Assembly (NCBI GenBank): GCA_025201365.1
Contig: JAIXMF010000010.1
Span: forward strand, 372,001-436,000
Source: Syncephalis plumigaleata
Lineage: Eukaryota; Zoopagomycota; Zoopagomycetes; Zoopagales; Piptocephalidaceae
Direction: 5' to 3'
DNA: 64,000 nucleotides
This document shows, in pieces, positions 23,719 to 41,341 of the stretch. The notes beneath the pieces are model-generated. The model was not told the DNA's origin, did not search any database, and saw only the letters and a list, made by a program, of their open reading frames with translations. Positions within the stretch are counted from its first letter, which is position 1; the number at the start of each line of letters is the position of its first letter. Both the position numbers and the translations under genes were made by a program.

Positions 23719-25694
23719 TCATTGGTTGTCACCTTGACGCTTACGAACATCATTTCGAATAGGAATCTTTAATCCTTGCCTGGCAAATGCCTTTGATAAC
23801 TGGGTTGATTCCGTCATACCAGGGAAGCGTTTTGCTGAGTATACCGTGAATGGCTCCGAGTATACCTCGGCCACCGTATGACCACTACATCCGTCGTCTT
23901 CCTCCTCTTCGTCGCTTTATCAAGGAGAATATATATATATATGTGTGTGTGTATGTGAGTTATTTGATGGATATTAACATGGTAACTATGCTTACTCGTT
24001 CATCTTGACTAGCGTAAATCGTAAACGGTATTCACCCTCACAACGAATACTAAGATCGGGGAAACAGAAGAAGCAACCAGTATTGCCCTTGTCGTCTTTT
24101 AGCACACTGGGCGACGATACGAGTGTTCCCATCATTACACGGGTTGTAGTAGTGGTGCGAGTATTCCCAGTTGCACCACTACTACTACGGCGCGTAGACG
24201 ATGATCCAGGTTGTGGTACCTGCGTACTATTGGTTGGCATACTATTCGCGTTACTTGTATTGCCTAAAACAGGATCAGCATTCTCACGTAATACATTGGA
24301 TAATCATGGCATGCTTACCTGATCCAGATGAATCGAGCTGGATAATATCCAAAGCAAACCGAGGATCTTCAGCTGGCCGTAGTGTGACATGAACGACAAA
24401 GAACGGCGAACGCTCCATTCTAATAAGAAGAAGTGGTGCAATAAATATTAATGCTAACAATGTTTACAAGTATATAATAAAATAGCAAATACTACATACT
24501 CTTGATCAGGATGGCCTGCCTCGTTTAAGACAGTCAATTGTACCACGGGTGGTGGATCAACGGGTCGTCGATCCTTTTCACCAAACCCGCACATACGAGC
24601 ACGTACTGGCTGTTGAACCACGGTAAGATTGTATGTGCTAATAGATAATCAGCGAGTGATCCAAGCATTAGTAAACAATAGTAGTAGGATACATACCGTT
24701 TATCAGATGGCACACCAGCATTACTGTGCATACTGGTCGTATGATTGTACCGCATGTTATGCGGCGGCACTTGATGAGGAATATAACTTGCATGCGTAGT
24801 AGTAGTAGTAGTGGTCATTACACCCTGTGGATGATGTTGAATCGTATGCGACAATGTCGTTACTGATGGATGTGATGGATGTGGCGGTAATGATTGATTC
24901 ATGGCACTTGGTTGACTTGGGTGGAAGTGCTAATTGCAATCAATAGTTTTAATACACGATAATGTTGAAATTAATAAGAAGAATATCATGTACACGTACT
25001 GTAGTTCGATGTGACGATGCTTGAAACGGCAAATACGCGTGTGGGGCAGTCATGGTCATGGAGGTCGACGTGTTCCTACCCGCCAATGAAGGCACATCGA
25101 TGGTCATAGACGAATGTGGCATCGGCCGAGATACTGATGATGATGATGATGATGATGACGGCGGCAAAGAAATAGGCGATTGCATATGCGTGGACACCGG
25201 CAATCCTCTCGATGCTGCGCCATAGTTGCCGACAATGGTAGAGGTGGCGTCGACATCATGTGAGGGTATGTCGACGTGCTCGCGATCGGCTCATGCCTGT
25301 AGGATGTATTGTGCGGTAATGAACGTGGATCGCTATACGGATACGGCTCGTAATGCGAACGCGGATGAGAGTGTGGCCAATGTTGCGATGTATCTCGCGC
25401 GTCCATGGATGGCGGCAAGGGACCATGCACAGGACGGGAGGAGGAGGAGGAGGAGGAATGGTTCATTGAGTGAATAAGGGAAACCTCCGTGGAAGATCTA
25501 TTATCCTGTAATGAACCGCTATAATGCGTGTGATCTCCCTTTTCCGATCGAACGGGATTATTAACCGAGGGGTGAAGGGCAATGTTATGACTATTGCTAC
25601 TCCTCGATGATGGCGCACTAGAAACACTTGCGGATACACTTGAGCCGAAAGTATCCTTACTAGTTGACGCGCTACTATAATTATTACGAGACAT
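23719..25694 (-). CDS. Velvet-domain transcriptional regulator (VelB/VosA family)
   Basis: Complement of join(23719..23914, 23996..24263, 24319..24419, 24500..24637, 24697..24929, 25000..25694), about 543 residues. Velvet proteins are fungal regulators with an NF-kB-like fold that control development, sporulation and secondary metabolism. The velvet domain begins in the fourth coding exon with [20 protein letters not shown] and [16 protein letters not shown], then [40 protein letters not shown] and [20 protein letters not shown], ending with a basic tail [16 protein letters not shown] long Ser/His/Pro-rich disordered N-terminus (about 230 residues) and a loop of Ser/Thr/Arg within the domain are extra. 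Summed exon length is one base short of a multiple of three; the frame slip lies near 25205-25245, inside the disordered region. The ATG at 25694 ([10 protein letters not shown]) is preferred over one at 25751. Confidence 0.92.
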
Positions 25695-27761
25695 ATTGGG
25701 CGCGTTTGACTCGATTAATTGTTTTTTTAAGTGAAATAGGCACACACGCACAGCGTATTTACCGCTTTACAAGATAGTCAAGGCAATAGAAGGTGAGGAA
25801 TAGATGAAGACAGCACGAAAGTGAATAAAGAGAGAGGGAGAGAAGAAGCGGGAGAGAGCTTTTATGCTAAGTACTTACAAGAGAAAAGAGTTATAAAGCG
25901 CTTTTAAGCTTGATATACTTGACAGTAAGCAGTGCGACCTTTAATAGCAGCAAACTAAACAGAAAGGTTGCTTCTTCTTTTTCTTGTATTTCTCGTTTGC
26001 TAAACGGTCTGCAGACGACAAACTCGCGCGTCAAGACTATCAATATCAATCGTGCGTTAGTCAACAGTTAACAAGCTCGGAGTTTAGAATGGTGAGTATA
26101 TGTCGTTGGTTAGAGCAGGCAGGAAAGGAAGAACGTATAGCTACAATACGCGGAAAGATGAAATCAAGGGGCGTTATTATATGATAAAAAATATTTTCCA
26201 ATATAAAAAAGGGCCAAATTACTAGCACGTATTGACATCCACGTTTTTTCGCGGAAGAAATAACCGAACGGTAGAATGGAAGGCAGCGCGGAAGACATAA
26301 AAATAGTATCAGCCGGAGGACGCAAGGATTAACTGCACAAAAAGTTTCTGTAAACAGATAGACACATGTATATTGCAGCATTCTGCGTCGGTACAAGCCC
26401 GATGCAAAGCCAATTGAATGGGTTCTGCGTGTGTTTAGGCTAGTCTTTTTCCAAGAGGAACACAAAGAAAGTAATGTGGACATGAGGGATTATGGCTATT
26501 ATTATTAGTACTAGTACTGTTACTGCTAGTGCTGGTGCTAGTGCTAGTGCTATCATTAGATGGAAAGAAAAAGATACAATGGCACATGCAGCACGCAACG
26601 GATCAGCATGATGATGATAACGATGATGGTGCTGATGATCAGATGTTCAAACGATGTCATAAGATCTAGGAAGCGACAGAGCTTTATCCATTTCTCTACC
26701 GACTGATGCCCCTACTGCATGACGGCACGTGTAGCACGCCTATCGGTCAGCCGGCTGATGCCTAAGCTATGCACCATATGTGCGGTCGGGCCGCGCTAAC
26801 AATTTGTAGGCCACACAGCACTAGCAGCGAGAACACAGGCGTATGAAGACAAATGGCGCTGGATTGGCCAGAAAAGGGAACGCTGATGATGAATCGAGAC
26901 GCTAGAATGTTTTCGATACCCAATAAAGGACATACTAGCCAGACTTACACAATATTTGATTGCTTTTGGATTAAATTTGGTAGGAAGAAATAATTGATCA
27001 AACTAGTATATGTAAACCTTTTTCTATTAATGAAAAAAGCTTTAAACTAACACTAGTAGTAGCGATATATAGAAAAGAGAGGGTAGAAGTTAATGATAGT
27101 AAGTGTGAGCGCGTGTTTATAGACGAATGGGCGAATAGGTGAACTAGCCGATAAGGATATGACTGTGTATAATAAACGAAAAAAGAAAAAGAAAAGTCAA
27201 TTAGGTAGGTGGAAACACAATCAGAGTAAAAGGTTCAAGCGAGTAGCGATGATGGTATCGATAGGAAGAATGGTAAGAGAGGGAGAGGGAGGGAGATAGA
27301 TAGAGAGAGCGAGTATGTGTAGGCGTGTTAATAGAATAATATACACGCATTAGAATGACAAAGCACGACCTCTTTATAGAATATTTGCGCGCATTTTAAT
27401 CCAAAGTAATCATTGTTGAATCTAACAATGATTTTCCATGCTATACCGCGTTAGATCTTTAGCTAACCATTCATTCATTCATTCATTATCGTTTCTCCTT
27501 TTACAATGCTGTAGTTGTCTGAGGAATGGCATGAGCCATCACACCTATGTAAGCATAAGAATTTAGACATCAGCCACACAGAGTACATTAGCAGCATGGG
27601 CAAAAAAAAGAACTGGCTTACAGACAGGTCGAGTCAGGTGGAGTGAATAGGAAGCAAGAACGTGTTCACGTCATGATTTGCTTTACGCGGAACATTTCGT
27701 TTATTGGCATAATCTGCACCCGGAGAGAAACAATGATAAAACGCGAATACCCGTCAGCAAC

Positions 27762-28225
27762 TAAGCACACACACACACACGTACACACATACACACATAC
27801 ACACACATGTTATGAAGATGGAAAGGAGAAAAGGCATGGATGCCTGCATCGTGTGTACACGTATGTATCTATGTGTCTATCAGTATGTGCATAAATGTAC
27901 GTGTTCGTGTATATGTATATGTATGTGTGCGTGTGTGTGTGTGTGTGTGTGTGCGTATGTGATGGGTACATGTTTGCCGCTGCAATGATGAACGACGATA
28001 ATGAGCATGGCTGTAGTTAGCGCCGGTTAAACTGATACGTGTAACTCGGCATGAGTAACATGACAAATGGAAGAAGGCAAGTTTGGTAGAATGATGCTTG
28101 ATATCGCTTTAATCGATGTTACCATCATCAAATCATTATACAAGGCTTGCGCATCCATTAATTGAATGTGCTATGCGAGTGTGTACGTGTACGTGTGTGT
28201 ATATGTGTATATGTGTGTGTAGACA
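27762..28225. repeat. Cluster of CA/TG microsatellites
   Basis: Dense ACACAC arrays at 27762-27810, a GTGTGT array at 27927-27953 within TATGTATGT sequence, and a TGTGTA array at 28185-28222. The opposite strand polarity of neighbouring arrays (CA then TG) could let the single strand fold back over about 150 bp. Nothing suggests coding. Confidence 0.85.
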
Positions 28226-30651
28226 TTAGACATGAATACCATTTTAGAAGAATGAATGGACGGATGATTATGCGTGGATAAATGTGAATGGTATTGACAC
28301 GTATGCATGTTCACAGCAATGCTGTCACGTCGTCCAATGCCAAGATTAGCCAAGTAGAACGACGTTTATCCGTATTGTTACGGTAATACAATCAAAGTAT
28401 GATGACCAAACGTGTCGACTTGTAATGGATGAGAAGGTCTGCATCAATGCTATAGCATGGGTGCGCGAGTGTATGAGTAATAACACTACCGGTTATGCAT
28501 ATTTATATATGAGCATTGCTTATAATAGGTCCACGTATTACAGCTTCTACTTTGGCGTAAATTATCCTTATTCAGTCGCCTATCCTCAACATTCAATAAA
28601 TATTTTTGAATAAATGACGTCATAGTCATCTTCAATCGCGCAGTACCATTGAGGTATGCAATATTGACGACGGACTGAACAAACAAAATGCAGAAGACCG
28701 CGTACAAATGCACGCTTCAAACAGCGAATGGAATGTATCAATTGCAAGTATAGCGGCGAGCTGGTCGTTAAAAAGACATACGCATACATATACACATACA
28801 CATACATATACACTGGTTCACACATACATGTGCATGCATTTACAAGTACAAGGACAGCGCCCGCACAATCGTTACTACTGAAGCTTAAATGGGTACTGAC
28901 GGATTTCGTGGAAACGTACATGTAATAACACGCTGAATTGTTATCATTGTCGCAATCGCATTTGTAAACAGGCTATTCACCTATTCACATGCATGGAGGA
29001 AATTGGACAAGTATAACGCAGATGAACAGAGTGATTGCATTATTGAGTACACGATCTTATCATCTATTCAAGTAAGTACAAGGTGGGAAAAACAGACTTG
29101 ATGGACGATACTGTATACTAATGTGTCATGCTCGTACAGCGAGATGTGTGCGGCCAACCATTAGAATGGACATTTTTGTGCATTCAACTTACATCAAGTC
29201 AAGATATTAATCGAGAAAAGAAAGAAGAAGGAAGAAAGAAGAAAAGAAAAAGAAATGATGTGATTACGCCAAGCATACGCATGACTACATAATCAATCAA
29301 TGATTAGGATGAAGATGAGATATCCATGTGTGCATCATGAAATGAGTAAATAAGCATTGCTTATTACGCACATGCTATAACCTTGTCAGAATTGACATTG
29401 AACAATGAGAACAGCACGAATCGTGGGATAGTTTCACGAGAGTAACAGTAAACATCAGCACTGCTGCTATCATGAACAATACTCGTTAGACAACAGTACG
29501 ATATGAGTTGAAATCAAGGAAACTATATGAGATTTACTTGACATCTCGATTAAATACTAGATCATTGATGATGTGGGCTAAATACAATAGTCGCGGACTA
29601 GATTTTAAATCAAATTGAGATGAAAGTACAAACTTACCTATCTGTATTTGTTTGTGGTGTTTATGTTCATGCAAGACTATTTAATCGGAGGGGACACAGT
29701 ACAACCGACGAGCTGCGATATGGTTTTTCCGTGATAGAAAATGGAAATGCCGCCGATGTAGCACAGAAAGACCGCAAAGTGCGTAAACAAGAGACGCACA
29801 ATTGAAGTGTAAAACAATGGGGTATGGCGATGATAATCCAACAGCAATGTTACTAGTAGCAAGAGAATATTAAAGCTTGAAATGAGAAAAGCAACAATAT
29901 TCAATCAAATGAATAACAACGGAAAGAAAATATCATTAGCGCTGACTGTGATATTATGTGAAGACATCCACTGTGGCTAAAAATAAACCTGTACCGAGAA
30001 TACGTTCAGTCACTCATAGGTGTCTAACGTGCAATAATAGCACAAACCATTTTACCGTCCAAATACGGCAGTATTCATGATGCTTGTTCGAGTGTCAACG
30101 TCAATAACCAATCATTAACAATAAACTGCTGGTCATTTCTTTGTCCCCTTGTAGTAGGATCTGCACCACTGTCTTCTCCCGTTAACGCTTGTTCGCGCGT
30201 ACATTTGCACCCATCCGCTCGAATGAAACATGCATGAAAATGATCGCGTGTACATTGCTTGGCTTGTGTCCTGGTTAAATTTACTAGAGCGCACGCCCAC
30301 ACACACGTCCATACACGCCATACTTACATGTGGTCAATAGGTAAGGATGATGGATCGACCAGCAGAGCAATGCTAGTAATAATAATAGTAACATGCACAA
30401 ATAGATGCCAGTTTGTTTGGTCGAGTTTGAGAAATTGAAACGATTATGCAACCAGAGATACGATATGCACTGAATCGACTAGATGACCACATTCTTCATT
30501 TTAACCTTGAACAAAGTAATGATTACGACGACGACCACTGCCATTATTATTACTAAACCATGCTCATTCATTGCTATTTACATATAGCATAGAAATAGAA
30601 ATAAAAGACAATAATCAATGCGAATGAATATAATTAAACTTTGGAACAAGC

Positions 30652-30873
30652 ATGTTCTTCCGAATAAAGAATCACATTATTGCTATTCTTGTTATTGCAG
30701 CAGTCGTTGTTGTCTTCGTTGTCGAACAACCGCATGCAATTGCTCAAGCGATCAAGGCGTGCACATGTATCAGTCCACGTCATTACGCATTGGTCAGTTT
30801 CCATTGGGACCATGCCTGTGGTTATACAAGTGCTCCCCGTCTAAATCATGCAACAACATTGATGCCGGTTTAG
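30652..30873 (+). CDS. Small secreted-like ORF, hypothetical
   Basis: 73 codons beginning MFFRIKNHIIAILVIAAVVV: a basic N-terminus followed by about 16 hydrophobic residues and an Ala-rich segment (AIAQA) that looks like a signal-peptidase site. The mature part would be about 38 residues with three Cys (KACTCISPRHYALVSFHWDH, then AC). I do not recognise it. It sits alone in a gene-poor stretch about 0.2 kb from the 3' end of the glutathione synthetase gene. It may be a small secreted protein or chance; expression data would decide. Confidence 0.3.
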   Translation: MFFRIKNHIIAILVIAAVVVVFVVEQPHAIAQAIKACTCISPRHYALVSFHWDHACGYTSAPRLNHATTLMPV

Positions 30874-31085
30874 ACACAAGGAAGACATGCACACGTACAT
30901 ACATGACTGTGGTAGTGGTGCGCATATGTCTATCTCATTTATGACAAAGCTAAACTGGTTTCTGCAAACCTGTACTACCACCAGGCTTAATGGACATCAT
31001 GCTATGTATCCAATAATAATTATAATACTAATGGTAGTAGTAGTAGTAGTAGTAGTAGAAATGGCACAAATCAAATCAGTATGAT

Positions 31086-33269
31086 TTATTGTAATTGTCG
31101 CCAACGACGGTAGACATCATCTTCCACTAGAAGTGGACTATCAATAACCGCATATCCAGTGGCCACACCACCTTCTTGCGTATCTACTGATTTAGTGCGT
31201 AGTAAATGTCCCACTGGTTCATTAAACACCAAATGATGATGATGTCTAATCAATTTGTTGATTAGTAAGTTGCCTCGCTGGATGTTCCGTCAAATAGGAA
31301 TGCACTTACTTTAGCCAAACACCATAAATACCTAACTCGCTAACCACATTGGCCTTGCTTGCTTCTCCATCTCGTACAAGCCAGTTCTGCAGATGTGGTG
31401 GACGTATTAGATCCATTAAGATATAAGCTGATCGTTCTTTGGCCGATAATGATCGTAAAAGAGGCGGGATATCCTGACCATAAATGTTATTGCCTATGGA
31501 TGAACATAGGTTACTAAAAAGTGTATGCAATCACCTCATAATAATGATAACACTTATAGTGTAATATGCTTACCTCCTCCTTCACGTTGTGGTTTAAGGA
31601 CAAAGTCATCTGGATTAGCCAATGCCATCTTCAGTGTGTTCTCGCCCTCCTGCGTGTCATCTAACGGATACATGCCAGCAAAACTTGCTCTCATACGTCG
31701 ACATGCTTCCTCGTCATCAGGGAAGAATCTAGCGTCATCGAGAGTGTGAGTACACGGTATAAATGAGATGATGAACAACAATGTGTATAGTAGTAGATTA
31801 CCGTTCTAGCATGTTAGGCATAGCCAATACTTGCTGTACCTTTTTGGCTCCAGCCAACTGATAGGCCACAGTGGGACATTTCACGGCTCTTGATTGTTCC
31901 AGCATTAAACGAGTAGACCATGCCTATATCATGAGATGATGACAATGATGATGAACCGATTAGGGATGGTAGATCACGTTTAACGTACTAACCGATTCAG
32001 TCGTGTAATCATCAGGACCATAGGCTGATCGGAAATAAATTACCGAGATCTCCATGCCATCACTAAGAAGAAGTAGCATAGTATAGTGTGTATTATTATA
32101 CGTGCGTGTATATAGGTACATGTGTGTGTGTGTTTACTGCACTTACATGGATAATGCTTTGGTTTCCGGATTCAAAATAGCGCGTGTCGATAGGTCATCC
32201 AGTGTACGACGTATCATTGGCACTTTATGACTAGATTAACCTATTCGTTAGCAGTATCTCATGTTATACGCAACTATCATTTACCTATCCCATAGTGCAT
32301 ATTCAATGTAGCGCTGATCAAATCGATTACGTTCACCCGGCTGAGTGACCATCAACACATAGGAACTACATGAACATGATTAGGAATGTTATAGCTGCCA
32401 TTAGAATGATCTATCACTTACTTTGGTATATCGATAAGTTGATGCGCTAATGCCAATCCTTTGGCTAATCCTTCATAGGCTTGATTCTCGGGTAGATGAT
32501 GTTTCAATGAAGTGCCCAGCTTAGTTGCATTAAATTCAGCATCAAGACCTCGTTCCATGACGAATCTACGAATAATAGCAGCTATTAGACAATATATACT
32601 ATGCATACCAATGACACTTCTTACTGATGCATTTGATTTGTCTTTACGGCTAAAGCAGCGAATGATGCGGCAATCGTATTGATTTCCACTTGACGGATAA
32701 CAGGCCGTGTAGCATCGACTGGCCAGTGTAGTAAATAATCAGAACGATGTATACCCAAAGTAATAAGCTAGTGAGTAAGAAGTATGAATATCTTTTTAGT
32801 AATCTGCTGTATCATCAATCCAATAGCTAGCTAGCTAGCTTACCTGTTGGCTATTATGTTCCTTCACTTTCTTATAAATATCATAGAGATGATGCGTAAA
32901 TGGATCAACTCTTGAGACACTACATTAATGGCAAGTTAGACGAATACGATGCCAACGATTATTAGTGGCAATTATTAGCCTATATGTATATGTGTATATA
33001 TGTATACCTTTCGAATATATCAGTAAGAAACTCATCATCGCTGCTACCCGATCCATTAATTCATTAAACAACGCTTGTAACGAGCGAGCCTCCTCGAAAC
33101 ATCCACGAGGAAAGGGTGACGGCACTAGAGCGAACGGTGCATGCACAAGTCGTTGCACCGGTTCATTAGGCGCGCCCACTATTAAACCATGAGCCGAGCC
33201 CCAGTCCATGGAAGTGGCAAGTAGCTCATTACGCTGATTGCTCGATAGTGTTGGAGGATAGCTGTCCAT
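31086..33269 (-). CDS. GSH2: Glutathione synthetase (eukaryotic type)
   Basis: Complement of join(31086..31245, 31310..31493, 31574..31728, 31802..31923, 31993..32062, 32147..32230, 32285..32365, 32422..32565, 32625..32767, 32844..32919, 33008..33269), about 493 residues (human 474). It joins gamma-glutamylcysteine and glycine with ATP in the cytosol, the last step of glutathione synthesis. Seen in order: [114 protein letters not shown], the glycine-rich ATP loop [27 protein letters not shown] and the substrate-binding tail [12 protein letters not shown]. Summed exons are one base short of a multiple of three; the slip is in the first coding exon near 33043, where AADDEF is expected. The rest is intact, so I read it as a working gene. 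Confidence 0.95.
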
Positions 33270-33676
33270 TGACGAAGTATACAGTAGTATATCAGGACTA
33301 TCGACGGTATTAAGAAGTAGAAACGGCTACCCGTACTAATTGACAATAGCCAGCTAAGACGCAAGCAGTATAGCGAGTACTACAAAGTAAAAACCCTTAC
33401 TAGTGCAGAATAAAGATACGACAAGAGAAGGTGTGGTTGTTTTGGCGTTCCAATAGTTGCGTTGACATTTGAGAAACAAATATGTCCTCTGGCGTATCAA
33501 ACAAATACACCAATGAATATTACTAATTGGTGCATGTTCTCTATATTCGCGAATAGATGACAAATTCATATTACTTCTAAAATTCGAATTAGCTCGAATC
33601 AATTAGATTAACAATAAAAAAGAAAACGAGAGAAAATAAACACGTTGTTGTTCAATAACTTTAATATTAGCTTGTC
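33270..33676. other. Shared upstream region of GSH2 and the PPR gene
   Basis: 407 bp between two divergent starts, AT-rich, with a poly-A-rich stretch at 33612-33640. No gene. Probably a bidirectional promoter region. Confidence 0.5.
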
Positions 33677-35593
33677 ATGTTCAACTACCGGACTATATTC
33701 CGTACGGCTGATCTACACGGGTTAACGCGTCGAACACTAGTAGATCACGTCTGTATACACGGAAACACGCAAGTACGAAATCATGTCCGTAAATACTATG
33801 CGTTACGACTGTTCACCACGAGCAACTACTGCAATAATAGACAAGAATTGCCCTTTCTACCGGAAACTCAGCTGAACATGATACAATCGCTAAGTAGACT
33901 ATCACCTGTGGAGCAACCAAGACCTAGCAAACTTGGCCGTGGACGTAATCCAAAGATACGTCAAAGTATGCATGCCAAAAGCACTAGCATACAAGGAATA
34001 GAGAGCAATCTTCAATCCACCGACATATCGCCTATTTCCAAGCGTCGGATTCGTCAATTGATACGGGCGGTAAAAGATCATACGCTCTATGATTTGGACG
34101 GCATATGGAATGCGTATATGGCTGTACATGCTGATTCGGCGGCATTAAAGCAAATTCCTGCAGTCATATTTGCCGCTATACGCGAGTTAATGCATCAAAC
34201 GGTCGATGTATTGGGATTGTACAATGCTGCCTCACGCGTCTGTCTAGTTAGTAAGGATCAGGAGAATGTTGGCATCGCCATGAGTCAGGTAGATCATACA
34301 ATTCACATGTGGGGATTATATCAACTTCGTCGTTACAATGAGATTGAAGCAAAGTTTGACGCGCTCTTGAATCAGGATAGACAATCGAATGGCCCACCAT
34401 TGTTAAACCAGGATATTTGGCACTTTCGTCTAACCGCCCTATTAAAGGCGAACAAACTCGAACGCATGATGGATATCGCGAGGAAGCGCTATCGTACGGA
34501 GCAACAACCGCTAGATGCGAGTACTGCGGCCAGCCTACTTATTCATATCATGCGTAGGAACCAGATCAATCGTGCGGTTGCTTTATTGCATCAAATGCAC
34601 CCACTACCTGAACGTATTTTACCGAAAGACATCGAGCAGTATGGAGAGCGTATAGAATTCAATCTGGACAACTCGGTGTTTGCGCATAACATATTGTTAT
34701 CAGAATTCGCCAAACGGGATTGTCCAGCCATAGCACAATGGTTTCTTACACGTATGCGAGAACAACACATTAACGTGCTACCATTCAGTATCACATCGAT
34801 GTTAAATGCCGTGGCACAATCGAAAAAGGTCACTAGTGCTATGCTTCAAGTGTTATTCGCGGAACTTACCGCGCTCTGTCCAAAACTTGACGCGTTCGGG
34901 TACAACACGTTCACCTATCATTTTATGGCGCGTGGATGCAAGGAGGAGGCGTACGAGGTATTGGCGAGAATGCGCGAGGCAAACATTTATCCCGACGAGT
35001 GCACCTTCTCCATCCTGATACATGCGTGTGTTAAGCAGCAAGACTGGCAGGCTGCAAAGACACTCATAGCCCAGATGCGTTCGCTCAACTTGACACCCTC
35101 CCCCGATCTCTATGGTGTTCTAATGGGTGGCTACGCTAGGATTCGCGACATTGACGGAATGACCGAGACGTTACGCGAGATGAGCGAGAACAATGTTACG
35201 CAATCGCTAGTCATATGGAATTGTACTCTTTCCATGGTGGCACGATCCAATAATCTGCCTGGAACACTATACGTATTCAATTGTATAAGAAAACTAAGAT
35301 TACCACTCGACAAGTACACGTTCTGGTGGGTGTTCTACGTCTATCGATGGACGATCTGTCGTGTACAGCGTGACTTTAATCGCACTGAATACACGCCTAA
35401 ATCATTCGAGAGCTACAACATTAGCGATAACGAACTGCAACTGCCATTCTCGCTTCTGGCTGAAATGAAAGAGTTGGACATTACCATTGACACGAAACTC
35501 GCCTATCTCATTAACTTTGTACTTTATCGCATCACGCAACTACGTCGACTAAAATCAACTCATATTGACATGAATACCATTGCTGATCAGTAA
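33677..35593 (+). CDS. Pentatricopeptide-repeat (PPR) protein, probably mitochondrial
   Basis: Single exon, 638 residues. The N-terminus (MFNYRTIFRTADLHGLTRRT) is rich in Arg, Thr and hydrophobics with few acids, like a mitochondrial presequence. PPR-type helix pairs are clear at about residues 410-520: FGYNTFTYHFMARGCKEEAY, IYPDECTFSILIHACVKQQD, LTPSPDLYGVLMGGYARIRD and VTQSLVIWNCTLSMVARSNN. Weaker repeats lie further upstream (STAASLLIHIMRRNQINRAV; HNILLSEFAKRDCPAIAQWF). PPR proteins bind organellar RNA and act in its stability, processing or translation; the target cannot be read from sequence. A basic patch at about 75-125 (RPSKLGRGRNPKIRQ) precedes the repeats. No frame breaks. Confidence 0.85.
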   Translation: MFNYRTIFRTADLHGLTRRTLVDHVCIHGNTQVRNHVRKYYALRLFTTSNYCNNRQELPFLPETQLNMIQSLSRLSPVEQPRPSKLGRGRNPKIRQSMHAKSTSIQGIESNLQSTDISPISKRRIRQLIRAVKDHTLYDLDGIWNAYMAVHADSAALKQIPAVIFAAIRELMHQTVDVLGLYNAASRVCLVSKDQENVGIAMSQVDHTIHMWGLYQLRRYNEIEAKFDALLNQDRQSNGPPLLNQDIWHFRLTALLKANKLERMMDIARKRYRTEQQPLDASTAASLLIHIMRRNQINRAVALLHQMHPLPERILPKDIEQYGERIEFNLDNSVFAHNILLSEFAKRDCPAIAQWFLTRMREQHINVLPFSITSMLNAVAQSKKVTSAMLQVLFAELTALCPKLDAFGYNTFTYHFMARGCKEEAYEVLARMREANIYPDECTFSILIHACVKQQDWQAAKTLIAQMRSLNLTPSPDLYGVLMGGYARIRDIDGMTETLREMSENNVTQSLVIWNCTLSMVARSNNLPGTLYVFNCIRKLRLPLDKYTFWWVFYVYRWTICRVQRDFNRTEYTPKSFESYNISDNELQLPFSLLAEMKELDITIDTKLAYLINFVLYRITQLRRLKSTHIDMNTIADQ

Positions 35594-36072
35594 TGCACAC
35601 AATCAATGTAATATGTAATAAAATAATATGTATGATTTATTATAGTGCTTTGAAATAGAAATACAGTAATAATGAAGCTATAAGTTCAGTAAAATGAAGG
35701 ATTGTAAAGGAGTGATGCATGGTCACTCTACTAATAGAGCGTTGCATTAGTATATTAGTAGAGTGATTGTGACAGATGATGAGTTGGCGTAAAATGGAGT
35801 CAGAAGTGATACGAGCAAGAATCGCACATAATTTCACTCCTCAACGGGAAATGTTTCTCTTTTTATATTAATTCTTTGATTGCGTACATTTGCCTAGTAC
35901 ATATCCTAGCAGCTACACGGTTATTACAATTATACTATTCTACATTTGTAAGGGTAAGTGTTGTTATATGACGTCGCGACTATATGCGTAATCAGCAAGT
36001 ATTAAATATCAATGGTCTGATTCGCAAACCTATACTCTTTCATCTAAATACAAGAATCGTGAATTGTATAGG
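35594..36072. other. Intergenic between PPR and ubiquitin-protease genes
   Basis: AT-rich spacer with no supported gene. A GTAAGGGTAAGTG donor-like string at about 35948-35960 and TATAGG just before the ATG at 36073 would allow a 5'-UTR intron of the downstream gene. Confidence 0.4.
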
Positions 36073-40950
<4,878 letters not shown>

Positions 40951-41326
40951 CAGCACTTGTATCTGTCTCACTGTGTTTACGCCATCTTACCGTTTCATTA
41001 TCGTTAATTGAATGAATGGATGAATAGATGGCTGTGCTAGCTGGTTATTTATCCTAGTTATACCATCATCAATATACAATATCATTGCAAGATAAAAATA
41101 TAATAAAATATTGCAGGATAGATGCACTATTATCGCCATGATCTCCTCCGTTTGCCGCAAACTACCGACGGCAACAATGTACATAAATATAGCGATTTCT
41201 TACTAATTATTACATTTACATTATCAGCATACAATTATATGTATATTATCCATTCGTTACAGTTAGTTGACAATCTATTGCACGTTACCTACCAGTTGTT
41301 TAACTGCTTGTTCTTATAAAAAAAAG
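40951..41326. other. Intergenic between deubiquitinase gene and transposon nest
   Basis: 3' side of the ubiquitin-protease gene, AT-rich, nothing recognisable. It ends with an A-run (AAAAAAAA at about 41318-41325) directly before the target-site word of the LINE insertion. Confidence 0.5.
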
Positions 41327-41341
41327 CCGGCGTAAGGCACG

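Larger units (their letters stand above)
25695..31085. other. Gene-poor, simple-repeat-rich region (5.4 kb)
   Basis: No conserved protein found on either strand. It contains purine-rich tracts (27170-27310), CA/TG arrays (27760-28225, 28780-28810), runs of short direct words and scattered ATG-rich frames with low-complexity translations. A 140-codon minus frame at 26061-26483 and the small secreted-like frame at 30652-30873 are the only candidates; only the latter is listed. The first kilobase is the promoter side of the velvet gene, and may be long because such developmental genes often have complex promoters (inference). Confidence 0.5.

Noticed and set aside
26061-26483. 140-codon minus-strand frame near the velvet promoter
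   Set aside because: The translation is Cys/Phe/Ser-rich with no domain, overlaps AT-rich intergenic DNA and has no homologue I recognise.
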